Shown here in pieces: positions 12,001-23,700 of a stretch of 64,000 bases of DNA. The stretch's first letter is position 1, and each line of letters starts with the position of its first letter. Under the pieces are notes generated by a model. The model had not been told where the DNA came from, did not search any database, and saw nothing but the letters and a program-made list of their open reading frames with translations. The stretch covers positions 260,645 to 324,644 of the forward strand of contig VXAA01001148.1 of NCBI GenBank assembly GCA_013399115.1, written 5' to 3'. A program made the translations under genes and the position numbers. This DNA comes from Anseranas semipalmata. Taxonomy: Eukaryota > Chordata > Aves > Anseriformes > Anseranatidae.

Positions 12001-14913
12001 CAAGTATGTGCATAATTATACTGCAGGTGCTATACAGTGTAGGCTACACAGTGAATAACCTTAATTTTCCCCTTAAGGAATGCTAACCTTCCAGCTACTT
12101 TCTACCAATCTCTTCTACTAAGGAGATGTTTTGCTGATATAAGAAACTATTAAGCTACTGGTGAGCGTACTGAAGATTGTCAAGAGAAATAGGTTAGTGT
12201 CTCAAGCTTTTTTTATGCCACAAAGCATACTCTGGTAAGGATGAAGAGGGTATGTGACTGGAGCAGTAGAAACTGAACTGCAGCATGGCCAGCTCTCCTC
12301 ACCCATTATAAAAAGGGAAAAGTGTGGAAGGAGAATGGTAGTCTTAATCATGGCGATCATCATCTCCTGAGCAGTACTCCTTAATTACTGCCATGCTATT
12401 CTACATAGTCTAAACTCACAGAATAATCTAGAATAGCAGTCACCAGTGCCTGTTGGTACATGGCCAATGATACCAGGTAATGTGCTGAAGGCAGTGGTGT
12501 GCCTTGATTTTCTTTTTGTTGATCTCAGTTATGCTTTCCTGTACCTGTGAGCAGAGCTGGAGGACCTTGAAAGCAGCATGTTAATTTTGAGCTGTGCTCG
12601 TGAACGACTCACTAGGAAAAACAAATAGCACTGATGTTAGCCTAGTAATGTTTCCGCCTTAAACTGCTTTCCCTAGTCTAGAGAGGATATTGTTAGATTT
12701 TGAATTAATGATGTTGCCATAGAAATATAGCTCCTCATTGTTTGCTTCCCTATTAGAGCATTCTTAGGAAATAATTTGTCGTGCTGTGACTTCTGTGAGT
12801 GAAATTCAATGTCACTTTTTATCCCCAGGGCCCAATAGTCCTTGGTGGTGACTGGCACCCTGGAGACCTAATGCAGCATCAGGGCCGATTGGGTTTTGTG
12901 TCACTGGTGACCTCCAGAATGAATAAGCAGCTCTCATCTTCATCTTCTATCCCAAAGCACGCTGTAGGAGGTGCTGTTACCTCTTGTTTCCTGTATAATG
13001 TGGAGAAGCAGGTCAGTAATGAAGAAACACGTAATTGTGCAGTGATGGAAGTGAAAAAAAAAATTTCATCATTAAACCAAGTCTTACAAACAGCGGTATG
13101 ATTTGTGAAAGCAAGTTTATAAATCGCATCAAATAATTTTGGTCTTAATGTACTATTTTAACGTTTCTTTAACTTTTTTGCTATTTTTAATTTTCTCATA
13201 TACCAATGCATCAAATGATGTCAGTTTACCAGTAATTTGCATTTGGTGCGTGACAACTGCACTTGCTTCACCTTTTGCTTTTGAAATCTTGTGGTTTTTG
13301 TATTCTTAAAGTCTTACTTCTGTCAGATCAAGTAGATAAATGTTAAAAAGGTTGTCATCTTAGTGACGCGGTTTAATGGTGGACTTGGCAGTGTTAGGTT
13401 ATAGGTTGGACTAGTAAATCTTAGAGGTCTTTTCCAACCTAAATGATTCTATGATTCAATGAGTTTTTAAGCCTTGCTGCTTCATCTTTGGAGCACTAGG
13501 AAGTGGTTCTGAAGGATAAATTATTGACTTACAAATTTGCAAGCCCACTGAACCTGTGCCACAAGCAAAACAGTACTTGGTGCAGGGAACTTTGAATAAT
13601 CCAATGGCAGTAACAAGATAAATATATTTTATTGAAATTATGCCTGCCAAACATTTATGTCTAAAACAATACCTGTTACAGAAAACTGAATGAATAGTTA
13701 ATTTTGCAAAAATTGCAAGTGAATGATTGCAGGTATTCCTGGTAGAAGACATAGGACAGCTTGGTGATAATATATAACTATGTGCATCTCTAAGTGTAGA
13801 GAGTAAGGAGGAGGAATGGAAATTCCTCTTGGTCAGAATTGCTTTGACTGTTCTACATGCGAGACCCAAAACTCCAGTGGGTTCACTGATTACAAATATC
13901 TGATGGATTAAATCAGTAATTTCCAACCAGCTCATAAACATCATAGAATTGGAGAGGCTTTATGATCAGTGGAGACAGTGATCTTTTCATCAGCTGCGGT
14001 TTCAGGTTGAAGTTTTCCAGGAAATACTGTTTAGAGGTCAGTGGAAGTTTAAAGATAATTTCAACTGAAAATGACTTTGCAGCAGCAGCTTTCAGCTGGC
14101 TGTCATGCTCTGGTATAAAATGACATAATACTTAGCTGTCAGATTTGTTTTTTTTTTTTTTTTTCCTCAGTGAGTAAAATAGAACTTGAAAGGCATTGGA
14201 GTCTGACCTGAATTCCTCTGTTCGTACTTTTTTTGCATGGAACAAACTATAGAATTTCTTGTTATTGGATGCTATAGATGATAAAGGGTTTCAAAATTGA
14301 CTGGAGAAGTTGAGAAATGCACTGACAGCTATTCAATACAGAGATGTTACTTCTGGCTCAGGTCCGTGAGCAGGAAGTTGCTGGAAGGTGCAGAGTATTC
14401 AGGAGGAGTATTAACACACTTCTGCTTGGGTATGCAGTCTTCCCTAGACATCAGCTTGTTTCCATTCTTAAGAATTCTGCTGGACTAGTTTCTCTTGATG
14501 CAAATTGATACGGCTCTTCTCTTATGGACAAAATGAAGGGAGTGCCTGAACTGCATTTGGCAAATTCATAATGCCTGCGGCTATGCACCAGGACAGTTGC
14601 CTCTGAAAGTTGGAGAATCTCCCCCGTCACCCCCTGTATGTTTCAGATTGTTATCTAATACTTTGGGATGTATCAGAAGATGGCTGAGATGAGTAATGTC
14701 CTGCTTGAGTTCAGCTCTCACAATAAATTTGAGCATGTAAGCTGGAGAGGAATTTCCTCCAAGGTCACGTAGACATGGCCTTTATTTTTTCTTCCCATCT
14801 TTGCTATGCTGTGCCTGGTTTGCTTGCTGGAATGAGACCAGTACCTTCCAGATTTTGATCCATTGGCTTTAGTGATAACAAGAGGACCCCTCCCCAAATT
14901 ACAAACAAATAAA

Positions 14914-14981
<68 letters not shown>

Positions 14982-17734
14982 ACATAAAAAAAATAAAGTC
15001 ACAGAAATCTGCTATGAAGCTCAATTTACTGTGCAAGGGCCCCTGACAAGTGTTTGAGTTTGCAGTCACAAAATCTGAAAACCCTTGTTTAAAAAAAATT
15101 TAGTTTCTGTTCTTTAGTTGTGGCTAGAGTTTTGTGTTGATGACGTGTTGTCTGTGTAAGTTGTTTTAAAGACTTTTTTTCAAAGGACTGACATATCTGC
15201 CCCAAGTCGTGCTGAGGACCTGGTATTTCTGGGTGGTGGTGGCCAGGCTGTGGCACGCTGCCAGACCCCGAGACTTAACGGGTGCTTTTGCTGTGAAGCT
15301 GTGAAGGGTCAGCTGCTGCAAGCTGCAGCCTTAGAGCAGGGAGAATACTTGTGTTCTGGAGAACAGAGAGAAAAAAATGGCACCCTCTTCTTGAAAGCCA
15401 ACTTAATTTTTTCAGTAGTAAATTCCGAGGGAAGATATTTGGATGCATATGAGGGGAAGCAGCAGATTCTGAACATGAAGAGTAACTAGAGACTTTTGGG
15501 GAAACAAGGGTGAGAGATTATGCTCAATAGATTCAAGACGAATATGGGATGGATGATTTGTTGTTTTTTCACTGAAAAGAAGTATCTACTGAGAGGTAGT
15601 ATAGTCGGTTACATTCAGATTTGAAACACCACATGGCAAAATTAAATTGTTCAAAAAGGGAACAAGCAAGTCACTGAAGCTCTGCCAAACTAACACTACT
15701 GTCCATGTACAGTCTGTGGCTCAGTTAAAGCCCAGTATTAGTAGTTTGACAAGAAGCCCTCTTCAAGGGAAGAATCTTTGACATTGATAGAGCAGCGTGA
15801 GGAAAACTGTACTTCCCATTCCTTTTTCTTTGTGAGGGTTTTGTTGTTTAACTAACTGAAATGCACGCGTGCAGTAAACTGAAGGTATATTGGGGTTTAG
15901 TTGTGTGGAAATCAATAGTATTTTAGTTTTGACACCTAAGAATCATGCCCAATGAGTTTATAATTGTGTGAACCATCAAATATTCTCAAATAATACTAGT
16001 ATTTCATCAAAACTTCAGAAACTGTCTGTAGTGAAACACGAGTACACAAACTTTCTGTACTGCCTTTAGTACAGATTATAACTTTTTGTCTAGTGGAAAA
16101 GAACAGCTCAAAAATGAGGCTGTCTTGCTCTGAAAATGGTCTCCAGCTTATAACACAGCAGTAAAAGCTCTATATTGTTACTTGTTTTGTGATGCTTAAG
16201 AATACATTTAAAATATGAATTTAGATTAATTTGGAGATTGTTTGAAATTAAATTGATTAAATTGCACATGATTTATCACATTAGGTCTATTTAAGTTCAA
16301 CGCATTTTTAATTACAAAATGTTCCTTAGGTTGCTCTGCTTTTTTGGTTTTCTGGGTTTTTCTCCTCTCTGCCCTCATACTTCTTCAGATTCATTACCAT
16401 GTTAAGCTTTCCTGAGTGTGAGACTTCATTTTTCTCTTGCAGAGCTCTCGCCTTACGCAGTCTTTAGGAAATGCCGTGTGTCAAAGTCCCTCCTGTACGC
16501 CCATCAGTATGTCTCCAGCACCCCACAGAGCCTGTACCACATCACCCTGCAACATCAATGGAGTATTTAACTGGTTAGTTCTTCTCTTCTTATAGGCTGG
16601 TCAAAGTAATTTCATATTTAAAGCACTGGTGATAGTGGGTAAGAAAGAGATCTTCAGGTAGAAGACTTCTCAATGTACAGTTCATGTTGTGAAAAACTGA
16701 AACAAATATGGATGTCTGTTGGGAGGAATCTAGGGGGGAACTTCTTGTAAGAATGAATATAAAATTACCAGTTATGATCTCTTTTGTAAAAGAAAAACAA
16801 CCAAAACCCCCAAACTGCCAGATATATAACGTTGTATGTCTTGTAGGCAGCCTGCTGGAAGATGTCTAAGTGCTTTTTATAAATGGGTGACCAAACATGT
16901 TTTTTTCACTTATTAGTTCTCAATATATGGAGAAGTAAATCTTACCTGTCATGTTGTTGAGGAACTACTTAGATTTTAGTTCTTTACCTTTCCAAATTTT
17001 TCTGGTGTTGAATATTGTAAAACAAATATGTTCCTGATCAATTGTTTGTTAAGCACTGTGAGGGGATAATATTTAATTAAGTTGGGAACTTGCCTTCTGT
17101 TGTTCAGTGCTCTCATATACGATCAGTAATTTAGCGTTCTATTTGGAGGATTAGTATTTTGGGGGATGTAAGCCCTGTGCAAGCAGTCATTGGGCTTCAG
17201 GAAGCTCTGTAGATCAAAGTTTGCCTCTTGCTATCCAATTGTTGAGTAAGCTTTCCATCCAGTGAAGTACTGGATATGTCATTTTAGAGAAGCTTCCTAT
17301 AAAATAAATCCATGAAATGCCGTGATTGTCCCAGTAATTTACCACACTATTTTTCCTTGACTGATCAATTTTCATGTATAGCTTTTGTGGTATCTCTCTG
17401 GCTTTTATGTTGATCTCTTTGAGAAGTCTTTTTTCATCTTATTTCCTTCCCTTCTGTGTTTCAGTTCTCTAAAGATTTCTTTACCTATCATCACCTTATT
17501 CTTGGGAAGGGGGAGAAGGAGGTATTAGTGCTGCTCCAGGGGAAAAAAAAAAAATCCCAAAACATCGCTTCTTCCCTATGTCTGATTCTGTATAAATCAG
17601 ATAAAGCAGTGGTAGGAGGGAGGTCAGGCTGGAAGAACCTGTCTCAGAAGAGAGCAGTCAGGGACCAGATTAGATAGGAGGAAGAAAGCAGCTCTCTGCT
17701 TGTTCATTTGAGTTCAGCAACAGTGAAAGGAACA

Positions 17735-17778
<44 letters not shown>

Positions 17779-20700
17779 AGATATGACAACTCTGAAACTT
17801 GCACTAAAGCTTTTTGGAAGAAATGTTCCTTTCCCTTACCAGGTGGATGCTGCTATGCTGCTTTTGCAGTTCTTCCTCATAAGCAGACAGTTGCAACTCA
17901 GTTGCCTTTGAACCCTTCAACTCTTTCAAAGAATGAGCTCCAATGAGTTTTCCCTTTCCTCTGTCAACTTTTACATGTAGTGAAAAGGCTTTAATCTCTG
18001 GTTCTCCTGAGTCCTGGGTGCTTGTGGACTATCAGGAATCTGCAAAAGATAGACAAGTAAGTTTAGTTTAAGAAGGTGTAAATGCCCTAGAGAACAGGTT
18101 GCACTTCAATAGGGAAACTGAAAGAGAAAACGTTGAGACCGCTGATTGGGAAGATGAGTACTGTTGAGTTCTCCTTGGTATGCCATGTTTCCATTTTCAG
18201 TCAAGCTGTCCTAGGAATAGTATGAACTGGGTTGCAATTTGCATCATTTCAAACAAATATGCCATTGAGTTTATTGCAGTTGAGTAAATTTTGGTGCACT
18301 TACTGCTTTTATTTCTTGTGGGGTTTTCCTTATGTTTTCTGAAAGGTCATTATAATCATTCCATTGTCTGCAAAGCTACTGAAAAAGCAGTATACAGTTT
18401 GCTGCTTGGTAGAGGGATTCATTGAAGGCTGCTAAATACATTATGACTGCCTAAGCTAAATGTGGTTTGAGCTGAAGGTGCTGGGAGTCTCTTTAGAGCA
18501 CTAGGGTACGTATCATATGTACTTGTGTGCAATGTGTATTCTACTCTTGCACTCCTTCCCTGACACCCCATCACAGCTGCTGCATTTTGTTCCATGCAGA
18601 GCCACCCACCTGCTGTTCCTCTGTTAACGTAGGCAGATCCTCCCAGGATCTCCCAGGATCCTCCTTGCCATTGTTGTCATGGTGGGTGCAGAACAGTTCA
18701 AGGACAGGTGGAGGCAGAGGGCTGTGCTAAGCCAAGGCCCCAGTTTGCAGAGGTTGTAGTGGCACAGCAGGGAGCTCCTTTCATGCCCTGGAGTTCAGAA
18801 GCACCTTGGTACTTGATGGCCTGGACTTGCTGCTTGTGATGGGACGTGCCTGGCAACCTGAAGCATCTGTCGGTGGGTCGCTGTGCCCCTCTTGCTCTGC
18901 ACCAGCTCAGTGGCAAGGCTGCTGTTGCTGGGTGGAACCACTCCCAAGAGCTCCTGATGACCACCAGACCTTCTCTCCGCTCCTTTCTCCTTGCTCGTTT
19001 TTAGCCCAGCTGCTCCACAAATACTGGTGAAGGTGGACCCTTGGTCTGATCCAGTGTGATCCTCTTGCAGATCATCAGCACTTTCTTCTGGGGTACCTGA
19101 TGCTCTTACAATCAGTTGAGCTTTAGTTGTGAGTTGAAATTGGACTGGTCACAACAGGCAGAGGCTTCAGGCTTATGTGTTGCCTAATGAAATAATACAC
19201 ACAATCTCAGACGGGCTGAGGCTGGAGGCCCCTCTGGGCCCCTCTGGTGCCACCCCTGCTCCAGCAGCACCCAGAGCTGGTGCCCAGCACCACGTCCAGG
19301 GGCTTCTGGAGACCCCCAAGGGGGAGCCCCCAGCCCCTCCCTGGGCAGCCTGTGCCAGGGCTCCGGCACCCGCCCAGCACAGAAGTGCTGCCTGGTGCTC
19401 GGGGGGAGCCTCCGGGGCTCCAGGTTGTGCCCAGTGCCTCTGGTGCTGGCGCTGGGCACCGCTGGGAAGAGCCTGGCTCCGTCCTCTCTGCACCTCCTGC
19501 AGGCATTGATGGGCACGGATGGGATCCCCCGGAGCCTCCTCTGCTCCAGGCCGAGCAGCCCCAGCTCCCAGCCTCTCCTCACAGCAGAGGGGCTCCAGGC
19601 CCGTCAGCATCTCCCTGGCCCTTCCTCGGACTCCCCCCAGTGTGTCCAGGTCCCTCCTGTACTGGGGGGCTCAGCACTGGGCCCAGCACTCCGGGGTGGC
19701 CTCCCCAGCGCTGAGCAGAGGGGCAGGATCCCCTCCCTCCGCCTGCTGGTGCTACTTTGCCTCACGCAGACGAGAATGCTGTTAGCCTTCTTGGCAGCAA
19801 GGGCCACTGCTGCCTTGTGTTCAACCTGGTGTCTGCCAGGACTCGTAGGTCCATCTTGTGTTTTTTGTTAGAGAGCAGTTCTGCTTTCATAGATGGCTTT
19901 AGTAAAGGTTGTATTTGCTGTATTCAATGGGTAAAATTAGCTCGCATTTTAAATGTTAGTGTTGTCAGCCTAGAATTGAATAATTGCAATAGAATGGGGG
20001 AAGAGCAAGTGCAGATTACTCAAAGCATACATTTAATTCTGTATTTCTGCTAGTGACTGATAGCTTAACAAATTCTTAAGAGATTAGTCCCGCACTTCAT
20101 GCATTAGCATTGCTAATCTTGTAAAAGTGACTACTTTAGTAGTTGCACTTTAATTCTGCAGATAATAAACCTCATTTTCTGTTGACTTACATTTTAGAAA
20201 TTCAGAGGATTCTGGAAGTATTAGACCAAATTATAAGCTTCTAAATCTGTTTAAATGGCTATTTTAATCCACAGTTACTTGCAACACGGTATATTGGGTC
20301 TCTCTGTCATACTTTAAGATGACTATGTGCTTAACTCTTCAACCTAGCTGAAATACTACCTCCTGCTTTCTGTATTCCATGAAATTTTATGCTTGCTCTC
20401 TATGCAATTAATCTTTCTTAATCACAAAGTTTTATATTTTATTCACATATGTCACCAATTTTGATAAAAGAAACTGCATTGGTAGTGCATGCCTCTGCTT
20501 ATGACACATGAAGAACCAGTGCTGAGGAGCTGGGATGCCAAGCAGGTGGTCGCTGCTTTGTTTAATGCAAGCTCTGGCCAGGCTCCACTGCCTGGCTCTC
20601 ATTAGCAGCTGATTCCGTGACAGGGCTGAAGAGAAAGGGCAGGGGAAGCTTGAACTTTTTCCTATCCCTGCCTTGGAGGAACACCTCCATCTCCCCTTAT

Positions 20701-23700
20701 CAGGAGGGCACGTCTCTTTGTAGGGCAGGCTATTATTAACGGCTTTATTTGAAAGAATATGCATGGCTTAAATTGGCCTGCTGGGGTTAGTGAAGCTCTG
20801 ATTTTGTGGAACGTGCTGTTTGATTGCCGTGCTGCAAACGGGCCGAACAACCGCTGCTTTGCTCGATCTCTGAAGCGATTGTGTGACCACGGTGTGGAAG
20901 CAGGAGCCACAGAGCAGCAGGCCAGTTGCCAGGAACGCTAGGAGGATTTATGGCAAGCACTAGTGCCGCAAATGAGAAAGGGAGTCCTAGCAGTCACTTT
21001 TTGGCTCTGGCTTAGGCCAATGGGGAGGAGAAGAAGAGGTACTGTTCAGCAGACAGGTTTCCCTTCTGTTTTACTGCTTTTCCTACCAGCATAGTACTCG
21101 GACCCGTTATCGTTTGCTGTGTAATACCTGAGTCTTGATCTTCTGTTTGGGTTTGGTCACCTTAGTTCCAACTTGTTACTCTGTGACCTGTTCTTCAAAT
21201 ACTGCATAATGCGGTGTTTTCACTAATATCTTGAGCACAGTCTGTTCAAGTTACACTGGTGGTTCTGTCTTTGCCTCCAGTACGTAAATGCTTTTAGTAT
21301 TTTTTTTTCCTCAGTGCTGTTTACTTTTCTGTAGAATTGGCTGGGTGCTTGAGTTGGGAGGGCAGTTCTCTAATAGGCAGACTGGAAAATCTTTAAGATC
21401 GTTTGTATTCTCCTGGAGAAACTGGCTGCTCATGGCTTGGACTGGCGTATGCTTCGATGGGTTAGAAACTGGCTGGGTGGCCGAGCCCAAAGAGTCGTGG
21501 TGAATGGAGTTAAATCCAGTTGGAGGCTGGTCATGAGTGGTGTCCCCCAAGGCTCAGTATTAGGGCCGGTTCTCTTCAATATCTTCATCAATGATCTGGA
21601 TGAGGGGATCGAGTGCACCCTCAGCAAGTTTGCAGACAACACCAAGTTGGGTGCACGTGTTGATCTGCTCGAGGGTAGGAAGGCTCTGCAGGAAGATCTG
21701 GATAGGCTGGACCGGTGGGCCGAGGCCAACTGTATGAAGTTCAACAAGGCCAAGTGCCGGGTCCTGCACTTGGGGCACAACAACCCCAAGCAGCACTACA
21801 GGCTGGGGGATGAGTGGCTGGAAAGCTGCCTGGCAGAGAAGGACCTGGGTGTGCTGCTTGATAGTCGGCTGAATATGAGCCAGCAGCGTGCTCAGGTGGC
21901 CAAGAAGGCCAACAGCATCCTGGCTTGTATCAGGAACAGTGTGGCCAGCAGGACTAGGGAAGTGATTGTCCCCCTGTACTCGGCTCTGGTGAGGCCGCAC
22001 CTCGAGTCCTGTGTTCAAGTTTGGGCCCCTCACTCCAGGAAGGACATCGAGGTGCTGGAGCGGGTCCAAAGAAGGGCAACAAAGCTGGTGAGGGGTCTGG
22101 AGAACAAGTCCTACGAGGAGCGGCTGAGGGAGCTGGGGTTGTTCAGCCTGGAGAAGAGGAGGCTCAGGGGCGACCTGATCGCTCTCTACAGGTACCTGAA
22201 AGGAGGCTGTAGCGAGGTGGGGATTGGGCTCTTCTCCCACGTGTCCGGTGATAGGATGAGGGGGAATGGGCTAAAGTTGCACCAGAGGAGGTTTAGGTTG
22301 GATATTAGGAAAAATTTCTTTACTGACAGGGTTGTGAGGCTGGGTTGGAACAGGCTGCCCAGGGAAGTGGTCAAGTCACCATCCCTGGAGGTCTTCAAAA
22401 GATGTTTAGATGTAGAGCTTAGTGACATGGTCTAGTGGAGGGCTTGGTAGTGTTAGGTCATAGGTTGGACTGGATGATCTTGGAGGTCTCTTCCAACCTA
22501 AATTGATTCTGTGATTCTGTATCTAGCTCACATCCCAAGATACACATGAAACTGTAAGTACCCAAACTGGAATTTTTGTCATATCCTAGGAATTTGTACT
22601 TTGTGGAGGAAGAGACCCAAGGGTTTTGAGCACATGCTTAAAATGAGAATTTCTGTTCTGGAGCTCATAAAATAAGTTCCTGGGGATAGCTCTAGTGCAG
22701 TATAGTAGGAGCTATCTTTGATCACTCCTAAACAAGTAGATACATATTACACAAACCCAAAATTTAAATATTTTGTCTCCAGCTTTTTTTATTTAAAAAA
22801 AAAAAAAACAAACCTTCCCTCTGCTTGTGTTGGAAACAGCCTGAAATAACCTGCTGGTCTTGTTTCTATTAATCTAGTGATTAATAGAAAAGCGTTTGAA
22901 GCTTCTGCCTGTTTTGGAAGGAAGGATTTGCTATCTCATTTGTGTAGATTTTGAAAGCATGGATTTTACAAGCTATGCTGTATATCTTAAAAGTTTCTTA
23001 ATACAAAGTTTTATTCAGCAGCCTGAAGAGGAGTTGGACTCGATGATTCTTATGGGTCCCTTCCAACTCGGGATATTCTATGATTCTAAGAGAATAAAGC
23101 CCTAAAATTCCTCTGTATATGGCTTTGATACATTGAGCTTCCTGTTCAACCCAAAGTAATAGAAATTTCTCAAACTTCTATTCGCAAGAGCTCCTTGGAG
23201 ACTAAGATGAGACTTCATCAGAATGCACTTTGACTGCAAGTTCTGGGACACCTCGAGTGCAAGGGGACACCCTGAATGCACCCGCTTTGCGCTGAGGGCG
23301 GTGAGGCGCTGGAGCAGGCTGCCCAGAGGAGCTGTGGAGGCCCCATCCCTGGCAGTGCCCAAGGCCAGGCTGGATGGGGCTTTGGGCAGCCTGGGCTGGT
23401 GGGAGGGGGCCCTGCCCATGGCAGGGGCTGGAGCTGGGGGGGCTCTGAGGCCCCTTCCAACCCAAACCATGCCATGATTCTAAGTCTAAAAGTGTTCTCT
23501 AAAACTAAGCTTTCAAAATGCCACTGAAACACTTACACCCGTGAGTCATCTTGATAAACTGAAGATAGATCTTCAGACTTTCCTAGTCTGGTTATCCCTA
23601 GCTTTTCTCGGATCACCAGGTATGCTCCTAACTAGAAATTCAGTGGAAATCTAAGGCTGACTTGTGAGAATAGAAGTATCGAGGAATTGCAAATCAATTA

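Larger units (their letters stand above)
13096..16442 (+). other. Intron 3 of KANSL1-family gene
   Basis: Phase-0 intron, GTATGA to TCTCTTGCAG. It holds a CR1 3' end at about 13,368-13,460, a poly-T run near 14,148-14,164 and a (CA)27 microsatellite at 14,923-14,976. The rest is unremarkable AT-rich sequence. Confidence 0.75.

Noticed and set aside
14718..15057. Frames coding (CV)n and (HT)n
   Set aside because: Translation of the CA microsatellite.
18527..19030. Short frames just before the antisense CR1
   Set aside because: No family resemblance and no splice phase match with either neighbour in the KANSL1-family gene.
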